19,342 bases of DNA. Origin: Deltaproteobacteria bacterium. GTDB taxonomy: Bacteria > Desulfobacterota > DSM-4660 > Desulfatiglandales > HGW-15. A program made the position numbers and the translations under genes. Location: assembly GCA_016926135.1 (NCBI GenBank), contig JAFGPH010000141.1, forward strand, positions 1 to 19,342, in the 5' to 3' direction. The notes under the pieces are model-generated. The model saw only the letters and a program-made list of their open reading frames with translations. It searched no databases and was not told where the DNA came from. Positions 13,414 through 19,342 of the stretch are shown here, piece by piece. How positions within the stretch are numbered: the first letter of the stretch is position 1; each line of letters starts with the position of its first letter.

Positions 13414-13481
13414 GCATTCATCGAAACCTAACATCCAACAGCGCCAGGCGGTTTGACGCGCAAAGGAAAGGAGGCCAAACC

Positions 13482-13895
13482 ATGGTTAGAAGGAAAGGGA
13501 AATGGTGCTTTTATGTTCTTGCGCTCTCTTTGTCCCTATGCTTTCTGGGCGGTTGCGCCAGCACGGGTCCGACGGGCGGAGGGGCGGCAGGAAGCGGCAT
13601 TCATGCCAACATTCAGTACGACGTGGTGAAAGGCGCGGAAGTGACGAAGGTCGCTTACTTCTTCGAAAAGTATCAGGGCAAGAGTCGCCTCCACTTTGAA
13701 GTCACCATCAAAAACGTGACCGATCAGATTAAACGATATCGCCTCAATATCCTTTTGCCGGAAGGCCCGGCAGCAGGCGGTTTTTACCCGGTAAAGGGGA
13801 AAGGTATTGAACCCGGAAAGGATCTCACCCAGAAGTACCCCATGTACTTCCACTCCATGCCCACTGGGTTCACCCTGGTCGTAAAGGAGCTTTGA
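13482..13895 (+). CDS. Small lipoprotein of unknown function
   Basis: The 137-residue protein has a lipoprotein signal peptide: basic start MVRRKGK, hydrophobic core, and lipobox LGGC, giving a lipidated Cys near residue 25. A Gly-rich linker follows (GPTGGGAAGSG). The mature part looks like a small beta-sandwich (EVTKVAYFFEKYQGKSRLHF, VTIKNVTDQIKRYRLNILLP), like the DUF1425/YcfL-type lipoproteins in general pattern, though not a confident match. Residue 26 is Ala, so it is not marked for inner-membrane retention by the Asp+2 rule. AAAGGAGG lies just before the ATG. It sits between the regulator and the TRAP binding protein, and a 7-bp hairpin follows (13898-13926). Role in uptake is unproven. 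Confidence 0.75.
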   Translation: MVRRKGKWCFYVLALSLSLCFLGGCASTGPTGGGAAGSGIHANIQYDVVKGAEVTKVAYFFEKYQGKSRLHFEVTIKNVTDQIKRYRLNILLPEGPAAGGFYPVKGKGIEPGKDLTQKYPMYFHSMPTGFTLVVKEL

Positions 13896-13897
13896 AT

Positions 13898-13926
13898 CCG
13901 TCAGATCCGTTTGCCTCTCCTGACGG
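13898..13926. other. Short inverted repeat after the lipoprotein gene
   Basis: CCGTCAG (13898-13904) and CTGACGG (13920-13926) form a 7-bp stem with a 15-nt loop, right after the stop codon. It has no T-run; perhaps a processing or attenuation site. Confidence 0.35.
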
Positions 13927-13986
13927 CAGGATAACAGCGGCTAACAACCGTGGCCGCAGGGACAGAAAACCTGAAAGGAGGACGCT

Positions 13987-14976
13987 ATGTGTCGCAGAAA
14001 CAGATGGACCACCCTCTTCGTGATTGGCCTGGCCGCCTTGACCTTTTCCTTTTTCACTCCGGGTCATGTGGCGGCCCTGGAATTTCTCTCTTTCGGAACG
14101 GGTAACCCCGCCGGGACCTACTATTTCATCGGGGCAGGTTTTGCATCCATGATCAACAAATACGTGGAAGGGGTCAGGGTCACGGCAGAGTCCACGGCCG
14201 CCTCGACGGAGAATGCCCGCCTGCTCATACGTGGCGCCATGGACCTGGGTTTGGCCTCCATGGGAACCCTGAGCGATCTCAAGTCTCAGGGTATGGACGT
14301 CAATAAGATCAGTCTGATTGCCGTGGGTCATACCAGCGACACCCATTGGATCGTACGAAAGGACTCCCCCATCAAATCCATTAAGGACTTCAAGGGAAAG
14401 ACGATCAGCGTGGGGCCGGCAGGAAGCGCCACCCTGAACATCTACTCCAAGAAACACCTCAAGGCCGGGTGGGGTGTGGGTCTCGAGGATTTCTCCCCCA
14501 AGTATCTTTCATTCTCCGAGACGGCCACCGGCATCCGGGACAACACCATCCACGCGGGAATCATCGCAGCCGGCGCCCCGATCGCAGCGGTCATGGAACT
14601 GGCCCGCGACATTCCCATCCGTCTCCTCGAGACGGAACCTGACGCCATGAAGAAGCTGCGGGCCGCCTACGGTAACGTGGTGCCCCTCGTCATTCCGGCG
14701 AAAACCTATCACGGCATCGATAAGGACACCCATACCTACACACTCCCCCAGATGTGGCTGTGCCGGACGGCGCTCTCCGAAGACCTGGTATACAAGATCC
14801 TGAAGGCGGTTTATGACCACCCGGACGAAAAGAACGCGATCCACCCCCTGGCCAAGATGTACGTGATCAAGAACGCCTTCAGGGGGACCGATGGCGTGCC
14901 GGTGAACTTCCATCCGGGCGCCATCAAGTATTACAAAGAAAAGGGCGTCTGGGACAAACGGCAGCAGTACTTCTGA
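13987..14976 (+). CDS. TAXI family TRAP transporter solute-binding protein
   Basis: The 329-residue protein has a Sec signal peptide (cleavage probably after HVAA or VAALE, about residue 34-36). The mature N-terminus carries the TAXI signature FGTGNPAGTYYFIGAGFASM, then VTAESTAASTENARLLIRGA and DLGLAS, typical of the ligand-binding cleft. Later SIKDFKGKTISVGPAGSATL matches the second-lobe hinge. It would capture a substrate in the periplasm and hand it to the TRAP permease encoded next. TAXI proteins bind glutamate, 2-oxo acids and other carboxylates; the ligand here cannot be read from sequence. GAAAGGAGG precedes the ATG. The 98-nt gap to the permease holds a strong stem-loop. Confidence 0.93.
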   Translation: MCRRNRWTTLFVIGLAALTFSFFTPGHVAALEFLSFGTGNPAGTYYFIGAGFASMINKYVEGVRVTAESTAASTENARLLIRGAMDLGLASMGTLSDLKSQGMDVNKISLIAVGHTSDTHWIVRKDSPIKSIKDFKGKTISVGPAGSATLNIYSKKHLKAGWGVGLEDFSPKYLSFSETATGIRDNTIHAGIIAAGAPIAAVMELARDIPIRLLETEPDAMKKLRAAYGNVVPLVIPAKTYHGIDKDTHTYTLPQMWLCRTALSEDLVYKILKAVYDHPDEKNAIHPLAKMYVIKNAFRGTDGVPVNFHPGAIKYYKEKGVWDKRQQYF

Positions 14977-15009
14977 TCAGCGGCCTCACAAACATGCCCA
15001 TTCAGACTA

Positions 15010-15049
15010 CCCGGCAGAGGACCGGCACCGGTCTCGGTCCTCTGCCGGG
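15010..15049 (+). other. Perfect 15-bp stem-loop between binding-protein and permease genes
   Basis: CCCGGCAGAGGACCG (15010-15024) and CGGTCCTCTGCCGGG (15035-15049) are fully complementary around a 10-nt loop. It has no T-run. The position, between a periplasmic binding protein and its permease, is where other transport operons use hairpins to protect the upstream message and give more binding protein than permease. Confidence 0.7.
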
Positions 15050-15074
15050 GAAAGGGAAACAGGGATAAACTGCC

Positions 15075-17021
15075 ATGGCGGACCCAGCGGATAACGGGAA
15101 AGTGGAAGCAAAACCGGCTGTGAGGCCATCCGTGCCTACCCTGATCAGGGTGATTGCCATTGCGATGAGCCTTTTCCAGCTCTGCACGGGGATTTACCAG
15201 CTCACGGCCATGAACCAGCGCGTCACCCACGTGACCTTCGCCCTGATGCTCATTTTTCTTCTCTACGGTTTCAGGCAGGAAAAATGTCAGCGCATTGCGT
15301 GGCACGGTTACCTGCTGGCGGGGATTTCTCTTGTCCTGGGTGTCTACGTCCTCTGCACCTGGTTCACGAAGATCGGCGAAATCGGAATGTCCCCGCCCTG
15401 GCATGAACTCGTTTTGGGCACCCTTTTCATCGCCCTCTGCATCGAGGCATCCCGCCGCACCCTGGGCTGGGTTTTTCCCATCATCGCCCTGGTCACCCTG
15501 GTCTATGCCCGATTCGGAGAGATGCTCCCCGGCATTTTCGCCCACAAGAACTATCCCTTCGAACGCATTGTGGGCAGTATGTTCATCACCACGGACGGCA
15601 TCTTCGGAATGCTCGCCGGGATTTCAGCCACCTACATTTTCCTCTTTATCCTCTTTGGCAGCATGCTCCGGGAGGCCGGAGGCGGAGAATTCTTCATCAA
15701 TCTCTCCTACAGCCTCTTTGGCAGCGTCCGGGGTGGGCCTGCCAAGATCGCGGTCGTGGCCAGTTCCCTGTTTGGCATGCTTTCGGGGAGCGGGACGGCG
15801 AATGTGGCAGGCACCGGTCAGATCACCATCCCCCTGATGAAAGAAACCGGGTACAAGCCTCATTTCGCAGCGGCTGTGGAGACGGTCTCCAGCGCCGGGG
15901 GTCTCCTGATGCCGCCCATCATGGGCAGTGCCGTCTTCGTCATCATGGAGATCCTCGGGGTGAACTACATCACCATCATGAAGGCGGCAGGCCTCTCCGC
16001 CCTGCTCTATTACACCGGCCTTTTTCTGATGATCGATATCGAAGCCCAGAAGACGGGCATGAAGGGGCTTCCCAAGGACCAACTTCCCCGTTTCAAAAAG
16101 ACCATGAAAGAGGGATGGTACTTCATCATCCCCATCGTGGTGCTGATTTTCTTTCTCGCTGTATCGAAGGTTTCCGTCACCAGGGCGGCCTTCTGGGCGA
16201 CCATCAGCATTCCCCTCTGTTCCATCCTGGGCGGCAGGCAACGCATGATGGGTCCGCGAAAGATCCTGGCAGGACTTCAGAACGGCGCCCTTACCGCCCT
16301 TCCCGTCGTGGCCATCCTGTCCCTGGGAGGAGTCGTCCTCGGGATGATCACCCTGACCGGTCTGGGTCTGATGATGTCCAGCATGCTCATCAAGCTCTCG
16401 GGAGGAAATCTCCTGATCCTTCTCTTCTTCACCATGATCGCCTCCATCATCCTGGGGATGGGCGTGCCCCCTGTGGCCGCTTACATCGTGCTGGCCATCC
16501 TTGTGGTGCCGGCCCTGATCAAGCTGGGGGTCTATCCCCTGGCGGCGCACCTTTTCGTGTTCTACTTCGCCGTCATAGCGGGCATCACACCCCCCATGGC
16601 GCCCGACGCCTTTGTGGCCGCAGGCATTGCCCAGACCTCCATGATGAGAACCGCCTTCACGGCCTGCCGCCTGGCGATCGTGATCTTCATCATCCCTTAC
16701 GTGTTCGTGTACAATAACGCCCTGCTTCTTATCGGCAACATCGGCCAAATCCTGCTGGTCTGCCTGACGGCCTTCTTCGGTGTCCTGGCGCTGGCCTATG
16801 CGGTGCAGAACTATCTGGGGGGCAAACTTCCCTTTTATCTGAGGGTGATCCTCTTTGCGGGGGCCGCCTGCCTGATCCATCCCGGGTGGGTCACCGACCT
16901 GGCGGGCCTGGCGATCGTTCTGCCCCTCATGATCTACAGGCTTCCCGGCCTGTTGCAGAGGTTCACCACCGGGATCTCTAGGGGCCGTGCACCCGGAGCC
17001 CTGTCGAAAAGCGAACCCTAG
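15075..17021 (+). CDS. TRAP transporter fused 4TM/12TM permease
   Basis: The 648-residue inner-membrane protein fuses the small DctQ-like and large DctM-like subunits, as usual for TAXI systems. After ~25 polar residues, residues ~25-150 give four membrane segments and residues ~170-560 the DctM core. The core has SGSGTANVAGTGQITIPLMK, VETVSSAGGLLMPPIMGSAV, GMGVPPVAAYIVLAILVVPA and AGITPPMAPDAFVAAGIAQT, which are the family's substrate and Na+-site loops. More hydrophobic segments follow to residue ~635. It works as a Na+-coupled importer with the TAXI protein. The start ATG 15075 has AGGGA about 9 nt before it. The stop is 10 nt before the creatininase-family start, whose ribosome-binding site begins right after it. 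Confidence 0.95.
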   Translation: MADPADNGKVEAKPAVRPSVPTLIRVIAIAMSLFQLCTGIYQLTAMNQRVTHVTFALMLIFLLYGFRQEKCQRIAWHGYLLAGISLVLGVYVLCTWFTKIGEIGMSPPWHELVLGTLFIALCIEASRRTLGWVFPIIALVTLVYARFGEMLPGIFAHKNYPFERIVGSMFITTDGIFGMLAGISATYIFLFILFGSMLREAGGGEFFINLSYSLFGSVRGGPAKIAVVASSLFGMLSGSGTANVAGTGQITIPLMKETGYKPHFAAAVETVSSAGGLLMPPIMGSAVFVIMEILGVNYITIMKAAGLSALLYYTGLFLMIDIEAQKTGMKGLPKDQLPRFKKTMKEGWYFIIPIVVLIFFLAVSKVSVTRAAFWATISIPLCSILGGRQRMMGPRKILAGLQNGALTALPVVAILSLGGVVLGMITLTGLGLMMSSMLIKLSGGNLLILLFFTMIASIILGMGVPPVAAYIVLAILVVPALIKLGVYPLAAHLFVFYFAVIAGITPPMAPDAFVAAGIAQTSMMRTAFTACRLAIVIFIIPYVFVYNNALLLIGNIGQILLVCLTAFFGVLALAYAVQNYLGGKLPFYLRVILFAGAACLIHPGWVTDLAGLAIVLPLMIYRLPGLLQRFTTGISRGRAPGALSKSEP

Positions 17022-17031
17022 AGGAGGCCCT

Positions 17032-17835
17032 GTGCAAAAATCATATCTGCTCGATATGACCTGGGAGGAATTCAGGGACTGCGTGAACCCGGAGCTTGTG
17101 GTGCTCGTCCCCATGGGTTCCGTGGAGCTCGAAGGCCCTCACCTCCCCCTCGGGGTGGACACCATCGTCGCAGGAGGGGTAGCCGCCAGGCTGAAGGGAG
17201 AGGAGGGTGTCCTCATCGGCCCCTGTCTCCCCCTCGGGCATTCCAAATGGTTCACGCCTTTTCCCGGCACCGTCAGCCTGGAGCACGCCACCCTGACCTC
17301 TCTGCTTCTGGAATACTGCAGGAGCCTGATTCCTCATGGGGTCAGGCGTTTTGTGTTCCTCAACGCCCACCGGGGAAACAATGCCTGCGTGGACGAGACC
17401 TCCCGCACGCTCATCCTGGAGAGGCCCCTGCGGCTCGGGATGCTGGGTCTCTGGAAGCTGGCGAACGACCTGGTTGCGGCAAATCCGGGGCTGATCCAAG
17501 AGGGGAAGTTTACCCATGCAGGCGAGCTCATGACCTCGATCGTCCTCGCCCTGAGACCGGATACGGTGGTGAAGCAGGGCATGCACGCCGACTCGCCCAG
17601 ATCCCCGGAGGGGAGCCCCTTCCGGATCCTGAACTCCCTGGGAGAGGCCTCTTTTCAGGGCTTGGTCCAGACCGTCTACCCCCACATCCGGGAGATCACC
17701 GCGACGGGTGTGTTTGGCGATCCAACCACGGCATCGGCTGAAAAGGGCGAAGCCCTGCTCGACCTGATGACGGCATACATCAAGGCCTTTTTGCAGGCCT
17801 TCAGAAAGCTCCCCCTCTCGGCCCAGGCTGAGTGA
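17032..17835 (+). CDS. Creatininase-family amidohydrolase with altered metal-site motifs
   Basis: The 267-residue protein has the creatininase/MftE fold marks: PMGSVELEGPHLPLGVDT (28-44), FPGTVSLEHATL (77-88), FLNAHRGNN (109-117) and HAGELMTS (162-169). Family enzymes hydrolyse or rearrange amide bonds at a two-metal site. Here Glu32, Asp43 and His113 are kept, but the His of the usual E-x-H is Glu34 and the Glu of HAGExETS is Met167, so metal binding or chemistry may differ. I chose GTG 17032 because GAGGAGG (17021-17027) precedes it. A longer frame from 16987 would overlap the permease by 35 nt and adds residues unlike the family. It lies in the transport-catabolic operon, 23 nt before the MmgE/PrpD gene. 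Confidence 0.88.
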   Translation: MQKSYLLDMTWEEFRDCVNPELVVLVPMGSVELEGPHLPLGVDTIVAGGVAARLKGEEGVLIGPCLPLGHSKWFTPFPGTVSLEHATLTSLLLEYCRSLIPHGVRRFVFLNAHRGNNACVDETSRTLILERPLRLGMLGLWKLANDLVAANPGLIQEGKFTHAGELMTSIVLALRPDTVVKQGMHADSPRSPEGSPFRILNSLGEASFQGLVQTVYPHIREITATGVFGDPTTASAEKGEALLDLMTAYIKAFLQAFRKLPLSAQAE

Positions 17836-17858
17836 GACCGGAGAAAGGCAGGGAACCC

Positions 17859-19226
17859 ATGGAGAACTTGGAAGAACAGCTGCTGGCGCACCTGGCCCGC
17901 GTAGGATTCGGCGACCTCCCGGAAGAGGTCGTCACAACCTGCAAGCTTTTCGTCATGGACTCCCTGGGCGTCACCTTCCCCGGGAGCCGCGCACCAGGAT
18001 GCCCGGAGGTGGTGGAGCTGGCGAGGGCCTTTGGCAGCGGCCAGGGCTCCACGATCCTGGTCTACGGTCACAGGGCCCCGCCGCCCTTGGCGGCGCTCGC
18101 CAACAGCACCATGATGCACGCCCTGGACTTCGACGACACCCTGGACGCGTCCGCACTTCACACCTTCGTGAATGTACTGCCTGCCGCGCTTTCCACAGCC
18201 GACACCATCGGCCGGGTGAACGGCAGGATGCTCATCACGGCGCTGGTGCTGGGGGTGGATGTGATCTGCCGCCTGAGCTACGGTATCCGGCGGCCCCTTT
18301 CTTGGATACGGACGGCCACGTGTGGTTCCTTTGGCGCGGCCGCAACAGCAGGAAAAATCCTGGGCCTGGATCACGCCGGTCTGCGCAACGCCCTGGGCGT
18401 GGTGTACAGCCAGACATCGGGAAACGCCCAGGGTCTTGTGGAGGGCCGGCTGGTGAAACGGATGCAGCCGGGATTCGCCTCCCAGGCAGGGGTAACCTCG
18501 GCCTTTCTCGCCCGGGCCGGCATCACGGGATCCCACCGCTTTCTGCTGGGACCTTACGGCTTCTACAACCTCTACGAGCAGGGCGATGTCGATCCCGAAC
18601 CGGTCCTCCAGGGTTTGGGTGGGCATTACACGATCCTGGATCTCAGCATGAAGCCTTACCCCTGCTGTCGCATGACCCATGCCTCCATTGATGCGGCACT
18701 CCGGATCAGGAAGGCGATGGCCGGCCGTTGGGCCGATGTGCAAAGGGTCCGGGTGGAGGTCTCCAAAATGGTCACCGAAATGGTGGGAAAGCCCTTTGCC
18801 ATGGGCACCGACCCCCAGGTGGATGCCCAATTCAGCATTCCCTATACGGTGAGTGTCGCCCTCCTGCGGGGTGACCCCTTCCTGGAAGACTTTGAGCTTC
18901 ACCGCATCAGGGAGGATGCCGTCAACGCCCTGGCGGCCCGGGTGGAAGTCATTGCGAGCCCGGCCCTGGCTGAAAAGGACATTACCCATGCCCGCATGAG
19001 CGTACACCTCACAAACGGGCAGGTCCATGAGGCGGAGGTCACCGCCCCCCTTGGGAATCCGGCCAACCCGCTGGACCTGGAGCAGTGCAGGGACAAATTC
19101 AGGAAATGCCTCCTCCACAGCGGGGCGGACGCCAGTGCGCGCAAGGCCCGAGACCTCTTGCACATGGTCGAGCACCTGGAAGAGGTACAGGATGTGAGGG
19201 AACTCCTGGCGCTGGTGAGACCTTGA
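17859..19226 (+). CDS. MmgE/PrpD family protein
   Basis: The 455-residue protein spans the whole family length. Marks are an N-terminal helical domain with VTTCKLFVMDSLGVTFPGS, the active-site-region motif MMHALDFDDTLD, GSFGAAATAGKILGLD, then LDLSMKPYPCCRMTHASIDA leading into the small alpha/beta lid (VRVEVSKMV), and QFSIPYTVSVALL. Characterised members are 2-methylcitrate dehydratase, cis-aconitate decarboxylase and iminodisuccinate epimerase, all acting on polycarboxylates. Substrate here is unknown but fits a TRAP-imported organic acid. ATG 17859 follows AGGGA; an alternative GTG at 17832, overlapping the previous stop, has no ribosome-binding site. The next gene follows after 61 nt. Confidence 0.93.
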   Translation: MENLEEQLLAHLARVGFGDLPEEVVTTCKLFVMDSLGVTFPGSRAPGCPEVVELARAFGSGQGSTILVYGHRAPPPLAALANSTMMHALDFDDTLDASALHTFVNVLPAALSTADTIGRVNGRMLITALVLGVDVICRLSYGIRRPLSWIRTATCGSFGAAATAGKILGLDHAGLRNALGVVYSQTSGNAQGLVEGRLVKRMQPGFASQAGVTSAFLARAGITGSHRFLLGPYGFYNLYEQGDVDPEPVLQGLGGHYTILDLSMKPYPCCRMTHASIDAALRIRKAMAGRWADVQRVRVEVSKMVTEMVGKPFAMGTDPQVDAQFSIPYTVSVALLRGDPFLEDFELHRIREDAVNALAARVEVIASPALAEKDITHARMSVHLTNGQVHEAEVTAPLGNPANPLDLEQCRDKFRKCLLHSGADASARKARDLLHMVEHLEEVQDVRELLALVRP

Positions 19227-19242
19227 CAAACCGCCTGCCCCA

Positions 19243-19257
19243 CCGTCAGGCCCCTTC
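19243..19257. other. 15-nt near-palindrome after the MmgE/PrpD gene
   Basis: Short arms near this position (GCCCCTT/AAGGGGC about a single central base) can form a compact stem-loop between the MmgE/PrpD stop and the next ribosome-binding site. It has no T-run, so probably not an intrinsic terminator; positions are approximate by a few bases. Confidence 0.35.
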
Positions 19258-19287
19258 AAGGGGCGCCCGGTGAGGAGGTTTGGAAAA

Positions 19288-19342
19288 ATGGAGGGGTGTT
19301 CCCCGATGACGGTCAAAGACCTGTTCGATGCAGCAGCAGAAG
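19288..19342 (+). CDS. Start of a further operon gene, possibly an AMP-forming acyl-CoA ligase
   Basis: Eighteen codons are visible before the window ends. ATG 19288 lies after GAGGAGG (19273-19278 region), at a good distance; an in-frame ATG at 19306 is an alternative start with poorer spacing. The residues MTVKDLFDAAAE resemble the opening of class I adenylate-forming CoA ligases, which often start with a helix of the form DLxxxAAxRxPD. That is too little for a firm call. A CoA ligase would suit the operon, since imported organic acids are usually activated to CoA thioesters. Confidence 0.4.
   Translation, partial: MEGCSPMTVKDLFDAAAE

Noticed and set aside
12628..13434. Minus-strand open frame (268 codons)
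   Set aside because: Antisense of the GntR/FCD regulator; composition not protein-like and the plus-strand gene has promoter, operator and motifs.
15624..17114. Long minus-strand open frame (496 codons)
   Set aside because: Antisense of the TRAP permease, with the same biased His/Asp/Gly-rich composition; a shadow frame.
17676..19316. Long minus-strand open frame (546 codons)
   Set aside because: Antisense of the MmgE/PrpD gene, which has clear family motifs; no family motif is seen on this strand.
1..19342. CRISPR arrays, tRNA/rRNA genes, insertion-sequence ends, phage genes
   Set aside because: No regularly spaced direct repeats, cloverleaf-like segments, transposase or phage motifs were seen on either strand.

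Overview
The window looks like a chromosomal segment of a GC-rich anaerobic proteobacterium, most likely a Desulfobacterota (sulfate-reducing or syntrophic) lineage. This rests on family content, not on a marker gene: oxyanion (tungstate/molybdate-type) binding proteins, a UPF0251/DUF134 + DUF5320 pair, NtrC-type sigma-54 regulation, a cytidylate-kinase-like protein of the non-housekeeping family, and a TAXI-type TRAP transporter. There is no rRNA, tRNA, CRISPR array or recognisable transposase.

Layout. (1) 1-136(-): start of an exported oxyanion-binding protein, with the eroded C-terminal end of a second, TupA-like binding protein behind it (235-429, -). (2) 430-977: no convincing gene. (3) 978-2399(+): an orphan left-handed beta-helix protein, convergent with the next block. 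(4) 8140-2495(-): a sigma-54 response regulator, then a short receiver protein whose phospho-acceptor Asp is Glu, a CPA2 cation/proton antiporter joined to it by an ATGA overlap, and a phosphoenolpyruvate-synthase-like protein lacking both its N-terminal subdomain and the PEP-binding barrel. (5) 10791-8852(-): a GNAT-like protein and a cytidylate-kinase-like protein, 5 nt apart, behind a good sigma-54 promoter match. (6) 11231-12002(+): DUF134 regulator and a Gly/Tyr/Arg-rich DUF5320 protein behind a near-consensus sigma-70 promoter with two palindromes. (7) 12646-19342(+): a GntR/FCD regulator, a lipoprotein, a TAXI binding protein, a fused TRAP permease, a creatininase-family hydrolase, an MmgE/PrpD protein and the start of a further gene.

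How the parts work together. Block 7 reads as a regulated uptake-and-catabolism operon for an unknown organic acid or amide: a GntR switch with a clear operator, a transporter with a strong hairpin between binding protein and permease, then hydrolase, dehydratase/isomerase-like enzyme and possibly a CoA ligase. Blocks 4 and 5 look like one sigma-54-linked response module: an intact NtrC-type activator lies between two transcription units, one with a strong and one with a weaker -24/-12 candidate. Their products (degenerate receiver, antiporter, PEP-synthase-like protein, acetyltransferase-like and nucleotide-kinase-like proteins) do not form a known pathway. This block is the best candidate for an undescribed system.

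Intergenic regions of interest are 430-977, 6447-6733, 8141-8851, 10792-11230 and 12003-12645; what each holds is listed. All family assignments are from reading the sequence, without database searches.
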